Below, in pieces: positions 8,167-16,929 of a stretch of DNA of 64,000 nt. Source of the DNA: Marinobacter zhejiangensis (lineage in GTDB: Bacteria > Pseudomonadota > Gammaproteobacteria > Pseudomonadales > Oleiphilaceae); NCBI RefSeq assembly GCF_900114775.1, contig NZ_FOUE01000002.1, positions 124,001-188,000 on the forward strand, written 5' to 3'. The position numbers and the translations under genes are program-made. Every line of letters starts with the position of its first letter. Position 1 is the first letter of the stretch. The notes beneath the pieces were generated by a model. It worked only from the letters and a program-made list of their open reading frames with translations, did not search any database and was not told where the DNA came from.

Positions 8167-10152
8167 CTATCGGTGAGTGTCTGTGTCGTCGTCGGCTGTC
8201 ATGGGGAACAATATCCGGAATAGTGTCCCTGTATCCCCTGTATGACAGCTGATGATGCCCTCCATGCCATCAATAAGCTGTTTAACAATACTCAGGCCAA
8301 GACCGCTGTGGTGCGAGCCCTTGGTGGTCTCTACGGGCCTGAATAGCTGATGCTGTACGTTGGCCGGTAATCCCGGCCCGGAATCCTGAATCACCAGTTC
8401 TACCCACTGGCTACCGCTCTGAATCACTGGCGCTGTCGTGCGCAGGGTGACGTCTCCCCCTGCGGGCATGGCCTCTACCGCGTTCTTTACAAGGTTGATC
8501 ACCAGCTGCCGAATGCTGCCCCGCGAACCGGAAATCCAGGTCGGTGTGCGGCACAGGTTCAGGTTCAGACTGGTATGTCCATTGGCGAACAGGGTTTCCT
8601 CAAACAGGTCTGCAAGCGGCTTGAGCTCATCGTTCAGCAAAATCCGGTCGAACTCCTGGTCTTCCGGCGAATGACGTCCAACCTGCAGGAGAAGGTTGGT
8701 TGCTCGCTCAAGCTCTTCCCGGATCACGTCCAGATCGCCCTGGACCCCGGGGTCTTCCATCTTATTGCGCAGCTGGTAAATGTACTGACGGACGATCGTC
8801 AGCGGGTTACTGACCTCATGCAGCTGGCGGCGCAGTTCGTTGTGCTCGGTGGACCTTTCCAGGTCGCTGTCCTGGTGTTCTCTGAGCGCCCGGGACACGT
8901 TCTGGGAAAGCTGCCGGGCATACATATCGGCCAGGTCTCTGGATGGGTCTTCGTTTGAGTTGGTTCCAAGCACCAGTACCCCAACGGCATCTGATCCAGC
9001 CTGCACCGGCAGGGCGCAAAAAGATGGAGTTCCCAGCAAGTTTAGCAGTTGCCGGTCCAATACGGTTGGGGCATCGTCCTCCAGTGTAACCGGCCCTGAA
9101 CCGGCAAACGCTTTGGTGAGTACGCTGTGCGCGGGGGTGCTGGCCACAACCATCGATGCCAAATCGCCCTGGCTGGTGGCCATTAGGGTGAGACCGTCAT
9201 CGCCTGCACCAAAGCTCAGGCATGGCATGCCCGTCAGTAATGTCAGGCCGCTAACGGCGTGTGCAAGGATCGAAGGTATGTCCGGTTGCTGTGCAAGGGA
9301 CAGCGCCTCATTGGTCAGAGCCTGGCTGATCAGCGAATGACGCAGGCGTTGTTGGCCGGGCTCCGCATCATAGTGTTCTCTTAATGGGATGCTGAGCGTC
9401 TGCGCGAGTGCTTCAACTTCCCGGTCAATACGCAACCGGATCTCGTGGGTGAGCTCTTCACTCAGGTCGAAAACCCGGATTGCTGCGGCAATCCCGGCGG
9501 CATCGGACAAGGCCAGGCGCGTTGACAGGTTAATCAGTTTGACCAGATGGCTGGCATCCTGAATGTCTGCAGGGGAAGCCTGCTGATAGCGCATGGCATC
9601 GGCTGCCATGGGGCCCAGCCCCCATGATTCGGTCAGGTTGGCGCCGATCTCTGCCTGCTGATCCAGGTACTGTTGCTTTAAATGTTCATCCTCGGTCTTT
9701 AGCGCGATCAGCTCACCAATGTTGTGAAGCATGCCGAGCAAGAAGGCTTCATCGGGGTCGTTGTATCTTGTCAGGGTCGCCAGGGCGCGTGCGGTGAGCG
9801 CTGTGGTCAGGGAGTGGCGCCAGAAGTCGCGTAGCTGACCCCATTGGTCGGCTCCCAGGTTAAACAGCAACTGGCGCAGGGCGACGGTAAGGATCAGGCT
9901 GTGAACACAATCGGTGCCCAGTCGGAGCAAAGCCTGCTCAACGGAGCGGATTTCGCCAGGGCGACCATAAAGCGCAGAATTAGCTAACGCCAGGACACGA
10001 GCGGCCATGGCGGTATCGGAAGCAACAATTTCGCCGATCTGGCGATAGCTTTGTTCTCCCCTGCAAGCTTCAAGCGCCCGCAATGTGAGTTCCGGCAAGC
10101 TGGGTAGCTGAAGGTCCGGAGATGGGCTTTGCTGGTGTCTGGTCACGGTCAT
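8167..10152 (-). CDS. HDOD-domain sensor histidine kinase hybrid
   Basis: This 661-residue protein begins with an HDOD output-type domain (about 15-260; LPSLPELTLRAL, IASDTAMAARVLALANS, and an HNIGEL motif in place of a full HD active site). A GAF-like region covers about 270-410, and the C-terminus is a histidine kinase. The H-box is LHEVSNPLTIV, the N-box NLVKNAVEAMP, G1 is IQDSGPGLP and G2 is GLGLSIVKQL. There is no membrane segment, so it should sense a cytoplasmic signal. It is cotranscribed with the REC-PAS-GGDEF-EAL gene. HDOD at the input end of a kinase is an uncommon arrangement. Domain calls are confident; the signal is unknown. Confidence 0.88.
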   Translation of the reverse strand: MTVTRHQQSPSPDLQLPSLPELTLRALEACRGEQSYRQIGEIVASDTAMAARVLALANSALYGRPGEIRSVEQALLRLGTDCVHSLILTVALRQLLFNLGADQWGQLRDFWRHSLTTALTARALATLTRYNDPDEAFLLGMLHNIGELIALKTEDEHLKQQYLDQQAEIGANLTESWGLGPMAADAMRYQQASPADIQDASHLVKLINLSTRLALSDAAGIAAAIRVFDLSEELTHEIRLRIDREVEALAQTLSIPLREHYDAEPGQQRLRHSLISQALTNEALSLAQQPDIPSILAHAVSGLTLLTGMPCLSFGAGDDGLTLMATSQGDLASMVVASTPAHSVLTKAFAGSGPVTLEDDAPTVLDRQLLNLLGTPSFCALPVQAGSDAVGVLVLGTNSNEDPSRDLADMYARQLSQNVSRALREHQDSDLERSTEHNELRRQLHEVSNPLTIVRQYIYQLRNKMEDPGVQGDLDVIREELERATNLLLQVGRHSPEDQEFDRILLNDELKPLADLFEETLFANGHTSLNLNLCRTPTWISGSRGSIRQLVINLVKNAVEAMPAGGDVTLRTTAPVIQSGSQWVELVIQDSGPGLPANVQHQLFRPVETTKGSHHSGLGLSIVKQLIDGMEGIISCHTGDTGTLFRILFPMTADDDTDTHR

Positions 10153-10176
10153 CGTAGCCTGGTCATAAAAAAGCGC

Positions 10177-10196
10177 TTTGATCGAACTCGATCAAA
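10177..10196. promoter_or_regulatory. 20-bp palindrome, candidate operator for the HDOD-kinase operon
   Basis: The arms TTTGATCGA and TCGATCAAA are perfect and separated by 2 bp. The site ends about 25 bp upstream of the HDOD-kinase start, over the expected promoter or leader. The spacing TTGAT-N8-ATCAA does not fit the Fnr/Anr consensus (N4), so the binder is unknown. Confidence 0.5.
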
Positions 10197-10252
10197 TCTT
10201 ATGAGGCCATGTTCAGTTATTGTTATATGGTGCTGAGCATAGACAATAAATT

Positions 10253-10267
10253 ACATTTATTAAATGT
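10253..10267. promoter_or_regulatory. Palindrome ACATTTATTAAATGT
   Basis: This is a perfect 7+1+7 palindrome in the AT-rich centre of the divergent region between the HDOD-kinase and FleN-like genes. It may be an operator or simply promoter DNA. Confidence 0.3.
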
Positions 10268-10474
10268 TTATTACTCATGTTTTGGCCTGATATCCGGTTG
10301 TTTTGTGAACAAAGTTCGATTTGATAACCGTAAAATCTCGTCAAACATTATCATTTAGGGCCATCGAAAGACCTTTGATGCCTACCGGCCCTGGTTCCGT
10401 TCACGCTAAACTCCAGGCAATCAGGGTCCGGTTAGCGGGCTCCCGGGCGACTGACCCGCTTCTGCCTTACCGTT

Positions 10475-11866
10475 ATGGAAGACGACAACCCTCTGTACTG
10501 GGCTAAGATGGATCAGAACAATAATTCCAATAACACACGCGATCTGACGAAGCACGATTCGGACCATGATTCGGGCGTTGACAGTCAGCAGCCTCGCATT
10601 CTTGCAATCTCCAGTGGCAAAGGGGGGGTTGGTAAGACCTCGATTTCACTGAACCTGGCGTTGACCCTGGCGAGGGAAGGCCATCGTGTGCTGTTGCTCG
10701 ATGGCGATACGGACCTGGCCAACGTCGCCGTTATGTTAGGGAAGTACCCGGAGCGAACCCTTGCCGATGTGCTGGACGGTGGGTGTGATGTATCCGATGT
10801 CATCATGACTGCACCCTACGGTCTGGACATTGTGCCTGGGGCGTCCGGTGTTCAGGAGTGTATGAACCTGGGCAGCGCTGAGAGTATGGTGCTGCTTAAA
10901 TCCCTGGCCAGGCTTGAGCAGCGTTATGACTACATTCTGATTGATACCGCGGCGGGCCTCCAGTCTGTAGGGCTGCATATGATCGCGGCAGCAGCCATGG
11001 CGTGTGTGGTTGTGACGCCTGACCCTACCTCGTTGACCGATGCCTTTTCCCTGATCAAGGTGCTTAAGCGGCGAGGTTATCGCCGTACACCCAGTGTGGT
11101 GGTCAATATGGCCCGGGGGGCGAGCCAGGCCCAATCTGTGTTCCAGCGGTTGGATGGCGCGTCTCAGCGCCATCTCGGGTTGCGCTTGCATTACCTGGGC
11201 GCCATCTGGCGTGACGAAACGCTCCAGCAGTCGATCCTTGCCCAGCGCCCAGTTGCGCTGATGCCTGAAACCGATCCCTCCTGTCGGCAGTTCCAGACCC
11301 TGGCAGACATGCTGGGGGTCCGGTTTGGCCAGCTCCCGGAACGAAAAGCCGGTATTGCTGCGTATTGGCACCGGGTTTCCGTACGTGCCAGAGAAAAGGC
11401 TTCGGAGTCGGCTGCTGGTGAGGCTTCGCAGCCGGAGATCCCGCAGCAGACGTGTCAGCGTCTGGTGGCGGAACTGGGGCAGACCCTGGAGCGCCACCAG
11501 GACTCAACCATGCTTCGCTATGAAGCGTTTAATGCCGTGTTTGCACTGTTGGGGCGCACGTTGGATGATGACGCTATTGAGATAGTCCAGACCGGATTGG
11601 CTTCCCTTGGTTGGGAATCCCTGTCGTCGTCACAACGCACCCACTTCGCCCGTCACCTTCGTCAGTTTGCCGACCAGCTTGAGGCGGACAGTCGCCCGGA
11701 CCCCGTTGAGCAACCTCGCGCCGACAACGAGTCGGAGCCGCGTTACGATCGCATAAGTTTTGGAGAACAAAGCAGTCTTATCAGGGCGTTGCGTGAACAG
11801 CCCGATGACATCCCCCTTGATGAATTCCTCCGCAATCTTGCGTCCCGCAAGGGCCCTCAGTCCTGA
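10475..11866 (+). CDS. MinD/ParA-family ATPase, FleN (FlhG)-like, with extended C-terminus
   Basis: This 463-residue protein carries a deviant Walker A of the MinD/ParA type (SSGKGGVGKTS at about 47-57), the switch I-like DGDTDLANVAVMLG, and Walker B-like YILIDTAAGLQ. These features and the overall pattern match FleN/FlhG, the regulator of polar flagellar number. FleN is usually about 280 residues. Here the ATPase ends near residue 290 and roughly 170 extra residues follow, of no family I recognise, including an acidic and charged tail. No flagellar genes are nearby; the neighbours are c-di-GMP and HDOD signalling genes. The start is uncertain: ATG at 10475 or ATG at 10508, neither with a strong ribosome-binding site. 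Confidence 0.82.
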   Translation: MEDDNPLYWAKMDQNNNSNNTRDLTKHDSDHDSGVDSQQPRILAISSGKGGVGKTSISLNLALTLAREGHRVLLLDGDTDLANVAVMLGKYPERTLADVLDGGCDVSDVIMTAPYGLDIVPGASGVQECMNLGSAESMVLLKSLARLEQRYDYILIDTAAGLQSVGLHMIAAAAMACVVVTPDPTSLTDAFSLIKVLKRRGYRRTPSVVVNMARGASQAQSVFQRLDGASQRHLGLRLHYLGAIWRDETLQQSILAQRPVALMPETDPSCRQFQTLADMLGVRFGQLPERKAGIAAYWHRVSVRAREKASESAAGEASQPEIPQQTCQRLVAELGQTLERHQDSTMLRYEAFNAVFALLGRTLDDDAIEIVQTGLASLGWESLSSSQRTHFARHLRQFADQLEADSRPDPVEQPRADNESEPRYDRISFGEQSSLIRALREQPDDIPLDEFLRNLASRKGPQS

Positions 11867-11932
11867 CAATCAGCCCAGAAAGCCCCTTCTTTTCTTTGTA
11901 ATAAATTTAATTGTTTTTGTGACATTTCTTTG

Positions 11933-11958
11933 CTGCATGTCACCGACTTGTCATGCAG
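11933..11958. promoter_or_regulatory. Inverted repeat CTGCATG/CATGCAG upstream of the acyl-CoA reductase
   Basis: Perfect 7-bp arms are separated by 12 bp, about 165 bp upstream of the fatty acyl-CoA reductase start and inside the 254-bp gap after the FleN-like gene. It is a candidate operator. The binder is unknown. Confidence 0.35.
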
Positions 11959-12120
11959 ACTGTGCAAATATTGGCCTTTAATGACCTGGCTGGCCTGTTA
12001 AATGCAACGGGTTTTTTGACCGTGTATTGCGGCCAGTCGGTTTCGGTAGGGGGAACCCAAGGAACGCCGAACCATGACAATTGATCCGAGACTTGTAATC
12101 TAGAGAAGGAGTTCCAAGCG

Positions 12121-13659
12121 ATGACAGAGCATCAGAAGATTGAATTTGGTGAGTCGCAGTCCAAGGTTGCTGCTCAGCTGAGTGGCAAGCGTGTGCTGAT
12201 CACCGGAACCACGGGATTTCTGGGCAAGGTAGTGCTGGAAAAACTGATCCGTGCGGTGCCGGATATTGGCGGTATCTACCTGTTGATCCGGGGCAACAAA
12301 CGGCACCCGGATGCCCGCGAACGTTTCCTCAACGAAATAGCCTGCTCTTCGGTGTTTGAGCGCCTGCGTAGCGAGAACGGAGAGGACTTCGACGAGTTCG
12401 TGGATGAGCGGGTGGTTTGTGTGACCGGAGAAGTCACGGAGACTCAGTTTGGGCTCTCGCCGGAGGCGTTTCAGGCCCTGGCTGGCAAAGTGGACGCCAT
12501 CATCAACTCGGCCGCCAGCGTCAACTTCCGTGAAGAGCTGGACAAGGCTCTGGCCATCAACACCCTGAGCCTGAACAGCATTGTCGATTTTGCGGCGGCG
12601 GCGGGGGACATCCCGGTGATCCAGGTCTCCACTTGCTACGTTAATGGCATGAACTCAGGAATGGCCGAAGAAACGGTGGTTCAGCCGGCGGGTGCCGACA
12701 TTCCCCGCAGTGAGCAGGGCTATTATGAAATCGACGAGCTGATTCGCTTGCTGGATGACAAGGTTGCGGATGTTCGCTCCCGCTACAGCGGCAAAGTGCT
12801 CGAGAAGAAGCTGGTTGACCTGGGAATACGGGAAGCCAACCATTACGGCTGGAGTGATACCTACACCTTTACCAAGTGGCTGGGTGAGCAATTGTTGCTG
12901 AAGTCCCTGGCTGGAAAGTCACTCACCATCCTCCGGCCCTCCATCATCGAAAGTGCACTGGAAGAACCAGCCCCCGGCTGGATCGAGGGTGTGAAGGTCG
13001 CTGATGCGATTATCCTGGCCTATGCGCGGGGCAAGGTAACGGTCTTCCCAGGCAAGCGCTCAGGCATCATCGATGTGATTCCGGTGGACCTGGTGGGCAA
13101 CAGCATCATCCTGTCGCTGGCGGAGGCTCTGGCAGAACCCGCAGAGCATCGGATTTATCAATGCTGCAGCGGCTCCCGCAACCCGATTTCCCTGGGCGAG
13201 TTTATCGATCACCTGATGGAAGAGGCGCGGGTAAACTACGCAGCCTACGACCAGTTGTTCTATCGTAAGCCCAGTAAGCCGTTTATCGCCATTGATCGAA
13301 CCCTGTTCAATACGCTTATCAGCGGTGCCCGTATGCCGCTGTCACTGGCCAGTCGCGCCCTGAAGCTGGTTGGGCAGACTCGGGAGCTGAAGCTGTTGAA
13401 GAACCTGGATACAACCCAGTCGCTGGCCACTATCTTCGGTTTCTATACGGCGCCGGATTACATTTTCCGGAATGATAAGTTGCTGGCACTGGCCGAACGC
13501 ATGGGGGCGGTGGACGAGACCTTGTTCCCAGTCGACTCGGCCCTGATCGACTGGGAGAGGTATTTGCGTAAGACCCATCTGGCTGGTCTTAACAAATACG
13601 CCCTGAAAGAACGCAAGCTCTATAGCCTGAAATCTCGTAAAGCCCGCAAAGCGGCCTGA
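12121..13659 (+). CDS. Fatty acyl-CoA reductase (alcohol-forming)
   Basis: This 512-residue enzyme belongs to the male-sterility-2/FAR-like SDR group that reduces fatty acyl-CoA, or the aldehyde, to fatty alcohol with NADPH. The Rossmann motif GTTGFLG is at 29-35 and the catalytic pair is Y248 and K252 in YTFTK. A C-terminal FAR domain (about 370-512) follows. Length and features match the shorter Marinobacter reductase described in wax-ester work (about 513 residues; the other characterised one is about 661). The ATG follows GAGAAGGAG. It is monocistronic, with a hairpin downstream. It would feed fatty alcohols to a wax ester synthase located elsewhere. Confidence in family is high; substrate preference is inferred from homology. 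Confidence 0.9.
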   Translation: MTEHQKIEFGESQSKVAAQLSGKRVLITGTTGFLGKVVLEKLIRAVPDIGGIYLLIRGNKRHPDARERFLNEIACSSVFERLRSENGEDFDEFVDERVVCVTGEVTETQFGLSPEAFQALAGKVDAIINSAASVNFREELDKALAINTLSLNSIVDFAAAAGDIPVIQVSTCYVNGMNSGMAEETVVQPAGADIPRSEQGYYEIDELIRLLDDKVADVRSRYSGKVLEKKLVDLGIREANHYGWSDTYTFTKWLGEQLLLKSLAGKSLTILRPSIIESALEEPAPGWIEGVKVADAIILAYARGKVTVFPGKRSGIIDVIPVDLVGNSIILSLAEALAEPAEHRIYQCCSGSRNPISLGEFIDHLMEEARVNYAAYDQLFYRKPSKPFIAIDRTLFNTLISGARMPLSLASRALKLVGQTRELKLLKNLDTTQSLATIFGFYTAPDYIFRNDKLLALAERMGAVDETLFPVDSALIDWERYLRKTHLAGLNKYALKERKLYSLKSRKARKAA

Positions 13660-13966
13660 TGGCCGATTGGCCCTGAATCGCTCTTTACTAAGTCGGTTCA
13701 GGGTCGTTTACTCTTCCTTGCTCAATCCTGTCTATGCTTACGGTGCGCCGGTGCCGGGGCGCACATCCACTGACTGAATTCAACGCGTCGCAGGAACCGG
13801 ACCTGAAGTGTCACGACCTTAGTACATTCGTCTAATTCATTGCAGAACTGTTCACGTGTTGAACTATAGGGTAACCGTCTTCATGGCCGTTCGGGCCTGT
13901 ATAAAGATCTGTTTTTACAATATTGATAATGACTTAACAGACTCACAATAAAATGAGGGGAGCAAT
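13660..13966. other. Intergenic region upstream of acs
   Basis: This 307-bp region contains the terminator-like hairpin for the reductase gene at 13671-13703 and then an AT-rich promoter region before acs (GAGGGGAGC ribosome-binding site). I see no gene in it. Confidence 0.4.
13671..13703 (+). terminator. Hairpin downstream of the fatty acyl-CoA reductase
   Basis: CCCTGAATCG at 13671-13680 pairs with CGGTTCAGGG at 13694-13703 (one T-G wobble) around a 13-nt loop, followed by a short, interrupted T-rich stretch. It sits 11 bp after the stop codon, so termination is likely though the T-run is weak. Confidence 0.6.
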
Positions 13967-15913
13967 ATGACTGAGAAGCATGTATACCCGGTGAATCCGG
14001 ATTTTGCCAAACAGGCACTGGTTAATCGGGAACAGTACGATGCCATGTACCGTCAGTCAGTTGAAAATCCAGATGCCTTTTGGGGCGAGCACGGCAAGCG
14101 GCTGGATTGGATCAAACCGTACACCAAGGTGAAAAACACCACGTACGACTACAACAACCTGTCGATCAAATGGTTTGAAGATGGCGAGCTCAACGCATCC
14201 GCCAACTGCCTGGACCGCCACCTGGACGCCCGGGGCGATCAGACCGCCATTATTTTTGAAGGCGATGACCCTTCAGAATCCCGCCACGTTACTTACCGCG
14301 AGCTGCACACCGAGACCTGTAAGTTCGCCAATGTGCTGAAGTCCCTGGGTGTCAGCAAAGGGGACGTGGTAACCATCTACATGCCAATGATCGTCGAAAC
14401 GGCGGTGGCCATGCTGGCTTGTGCCCGTATCGGCGCCATCCACTCGGTGGTCTTCGGTGGCTTCTCTCCAGAAGCGCTGGCGGCTCGTATCGAGAACGGC
14501 AAGTCCCGCTTTGTCATCACTGCTGACGAAGGGCTTCGTGGTGGCCGTAAGGTGCCGCTGAAGAAGAACGTCGATGCAGCGCTTTCCGGTGCCCAGCTGG
14601 ACAGCGTTGAGAAGGTGGTTGTGGTGAGCCGTACGAACGGCGATGTGCCCTGGAACGAAGGTCGTGACGTGCGCTACGAAGAGCTGGTGGCCAAGGCCTC
14701 GGCTGAGTGCCAGCCTGAGCCGATGAATGCCGAAGACCCGCTGTTCATGCTGTACACCTCCGGTTCCACCGGTGCGCCGAAAGGGGTTCTGCACACAACG
14801 GGTGGCTACCTGACTTATGCCTCCATGACCCATCAGTACATCTTTGACTATCACGAAGGTGATGTTTACTGGTGTACGGCTGACTTTGGCTGGGTCACCG
14901 GTCACAGCTATATCCTGTACGGCCCGTTGGCGAACGGCGCCATTACCTTGCTGTTTGAAGGTGTTCCCAACTACCCTGACAGCTCCCGCATGGGCCAGGT
15001 AGTGGACAAGCACAAGGTTAATATCCTCTACACAGCACCGACCGCGATTCGTGCCCTGATGGCCGAAGGTGAGTCCTGCATGGCCGGCACAACCCGTGAA
15101 AGCCTGCGACTACTGGGCTCGGTGGGTGAGCCGATCAACCCCGAAGCCTGGGAGTGGTACCACCGGGTGATCGGTAATGACAATTGCCCGATCGTGGACA
15201 CCTGGTGGCAGACCGAGACCGGTGGCATCCTGATCAGCCCGCTGCCGGGCGCGTTCGATCTGAAGCCGGGTTCTGCAACCTTACCGTTTTTCGGGGTTCA
15301 GCCTGCTCTGGTGGACAACGATGGCAACGTCCTGGACGGCGCTACGGAAGGCAACCTGGTGATCCTGGACAGCTGGCCAGGACAGATGCGCACAATTTAC
15401 GGCGATCACGAGCGCTTTGTACAGACGTACTTCAGCACCTACAAGGGAATGTATTTCACTGGTGATGGTGCCCGTCGCGATGAGGACGGTTACTACTGGA
15501 TCACTGGTCGTGTGGACGATGTCCTGAACGTCTCCGGTCACCGCCTTGGTACCGCCGAGGTTGAAAGCGCACTGGTTGCCCATGAGTTGGTGGCAGAGGC
15601 GGCAGTCGTTGGTTATCCTCATGACATCAAGGGGCAGGGCATCTATGTCTATGTCACCCTGGTGCAAGGCGAAACGCCAACGGACGAGCTGAAGAAAGAG
15701 CTGGTTCAGTGGGTTCGCAAGGAAATCGGCCCGATTGCGTCACCGGATGTCATCCAGTGGGCGCCTGGTTTGCCAAAAACTCGTTCGGGCAAGATTATGC
15801 GGAGAATTTTGCGTAAGATTGCTGCTAACGAGCACGATCAATTGGGCGATACCTCCACCCTGGCGGACCCCAGTGTTGTTGATGAACTCATCAGTCATCG
15901 TGCATTCCAGTAA
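13967..15913 (+). CDS. acs: Acetyl-CoA synthetase
   Basis: This 648-residue AMP-forming enzyme converts acetate, ATP and CoA to acetyl-CoA. The P-loop-like [12 protein letters not shown], the WWQTETGG core, [13 protein letters not shown] and the hinge [16 protein letters not shown] are all present. The C-terminal [11 protein letters not shown] contains K609, the lysine regulated by reversible acetylation in this family. Length is exactly that of typical Acs (about 650). The start follows GAGGGGAGC. The next gene, 39 bp downstream, encodes a LuxR-type response regulator of the type known to control acs in other gammaproteobacteria. Confidence 0.97.
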   Translation: MTEKHVYPVNPDFAKQALVNREQYDAMYRQSVENPDAFWGEHGKRLDWIKPYTKVKNTTYDYNNLSIKWFEDGELNASANCLDRHLDARGDQTAIIFEGDDPSESRHVTYRELHTETCKFANVLKSLGVSKGDVVTIYMPMIVETAVAMLACARIGAIHSVVFGGFSPEALAARIENGKSRFVITADEGLRGGRKVPLKKNVDAALSGAQLDSVEKVVVVSRTNGDVPWNEGRDVRYEELVAKASAECQPEPMNAEDPLFMLYTSGSTGAPKGVLHTTGGYLTYASMTHQYIFDYHEGDVYWCTADFGWVTGHSYILYGPLANGAITLLFEGVPNYPDSSRMGQVVDKHKVNILYTAPTAIRALMAEGESCMAGTTRESLRLLGSVGEPINPEAWEWYHRVIGNDNCPIVDTWWQTETGGILISPLPGAFDLKPGSATLPFFGVQPALVDNDGNVLDGATEGNLVILDSWPGQMRTIYGDHERFVQTYFSTYKGMYFTGDGARRDEDGYYWITGRVDDVLNVSGHRLGTAEVESALVAHELVAEAAVVGYPHDIKGQGIYVYVTLVQGETPTDELKKELVQWVRKEIGPIASPDVIQWAPGLPKTRSGKIMRRILRKIAANEHDQLGDTSTLADPSVVDELISHRAFQ

Positions 15914-15952
15914 GGTCGGGGCCTGGGCCCAACATCTGTAAGGACTTGTTGA

Positions 15953-16618
15953 ATGACACAACAAATCATCATCGCTGATGACCATCCGCTGTTTCGGGCA
16001 GCATTGAAACAGGCGGTCACCCAGGCGGTCCCTGATGTGGAAACGGTTGAAGTTGAAAGCATCAAGGCGCTTCAGGCAGCGGTGGAGTCCCATCCGGATG
16101 CGGATCTGGTATTGCTGGATTTGAACATGCCGGGGGCCCATGGCTTCTCCGGACTGGTGTTCATGCGAGGCCAGTACCCCGGATTGCCCGTGGTGGTTGT
16201 GTCAGGCTCTGAGGAATTGCAGGTGATGCGCCGCTCCATCGACTACGGGGCGTCCGGTTTCATTCCGAAATCGGCTCCCCTGCCGACCATAACCGAAGCG
16301 ATCCAGGCGGTGTTGGAAGGTGATGTCTGGTTGCCGCCGGGTGTTGCCGACAAGATCGAGCGTATGCATGCGGATACCACCGATTTTTCCGAGAAGCTGG
16401 CGTCACTGACACCTCAGCAGTTTCGGGTGTTGGGTATGCTGGCAGAAGGTTTGCTGAACAAGCAGATCGCTTATGATCTCGATGTATCCGAGGCGACGGT
16501 AAAGGCGCACATCACGGCGGTTTTCAGAAAGCTGGGCGTGCGCAACCGGACCCAGGCGGTCATTGCCATCCAGCAAATGGAAATCGATCCGTCGGATACG
16601 TCGCTGTCTGGCAGCTAG
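15953..16618 (+). CDS. LuxR/NarL-family response regulator, CrbR/ErdR-like
   Basis: This 221-residue two-domain regulator has a receiver domain (D9-D10 pocket, phosphoacceptor D56 in LLDLNMP, K106 in IPKSAP) and a C-terminal helix-turn-helix (about 150-212; LTPQQFRVLGMLAEG, NKQIAYDLDVSEATVKAHI). It sits 39 bp behind acs. In Vibrio the CrbS/CrbR pair, and in Pseudomonas MxtR/ErdR, activate acs and acetate or alcohol use. Placement next to acs suggests this is the ortholog, but orthology is inferred from position and domain type. The matching hybrid sensor kinase is not in the window. A strong terminator follows. Confidence 0.88.
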   Translation: MTQQIIIADDHPLFRAALKQAVTQAVPDVETVEVESIKALQAAVESHPDADLVLLDLNMPGAHGFSGLVFMRGQYPGLPVVVVSGSEELQVMRRSIDYGASGFIPKSAPLPTITEAIQAVLEGDVWLPPGVADKIERMHADTTDFSEKLASLTPQQFRVLGMLAEGLLNKQIAYDLDVSEATVKAHITAVFRKLGVRNRTQAVIAIQQMEIDPSDTSLSGS

Positions 16619-16637
16619 TCAGGCCGTTAGGCCAGAT

Positions 16638-16669
16638 AAAAAAAGGATCCCAGTGCGGGTCCTTTTTTT
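16638..16669 (+). terminator. Rho-independent terminator after the acs-linked regulator
   Basis: AAAAAAAGGATCCC pairs with GGGTCCTTTTTTT across the 5-nt loop AGTGC (one bulged base), ending in a run of seven T. It starts 19 bp after the stop codon. Confidence 0.88.
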
Positions 16670-16893
16670 ATGCTTAGGGTTTTCCATCGTCTATTTTGAA
16701 CTTCATCAGTAGGTACAGGTGTTCTGTATTGTCGATTTTTTTGATTGGTGTCAATTTTCGTGGGTGGCTACGAGCAAAAAAATAACCTATTGATAGTTAA
16801 GCTGTATATTCATTTTAGTTGTGATTTTTCAGGAAGTGTCACCAAAATTTTATAAATATGCCATTGCCATGTAACGGGCGTTTATGTAAATTC

Positions 16894-16911
16894 AGCTTAC
16901 AAATGTACGCT
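16894..16911. promoter_or_regulatory. FabR/DesT-like palindromic operator before the desaturase
   Basis: AGCTTACAAATGTACGCT has 8-bp arms of the AGCGTACA type (one mismatch), inside a wider 24-bp imperfect palindrome (16891-16914). It ends about 18 bp upstream of the desaturase ATG, over the likely promoter or leader. Palindromes of this kind are bound by TetR-family regulators of unsaturated fatty acid synthesis such as FabR. The comparison is from memory. Confidence 0.55.
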
Positions 16912-16929
16912 GAAATTTATAGGTGAGTG

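Larger units (their letters stand above)
10153..10474. other. Divergent promoter region with two palindromes
   Basis: This 322-bp AT-rich region lies between the HDOD-kinase and the FleN-like ATPase genes. It contains two palindromes, at 10177-10196 and 10253-10267, described separately. The open frame from 10321 shows no family features and I do not regard it as a gene. Confidence 0.5.
16619..16929. other. Intergenic region between the response regulator and desaturase genes
   Basis: This 311-bp region begins with the intrinsic terminator at 16638-16669. It then becomes very AT-rich (about 16720-16890), as expected of a strong promoter, and ends with the FabR-like palindrome at 16894-16911 just before the desaturase. 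I see no gene in it. Confidence 0.5.

Noticed and set aside
10177..10196. Fnr/Anr box
   Set aside because: TTGAT and ATCAA half-sites are separated by 8 bp rather than the required 4.
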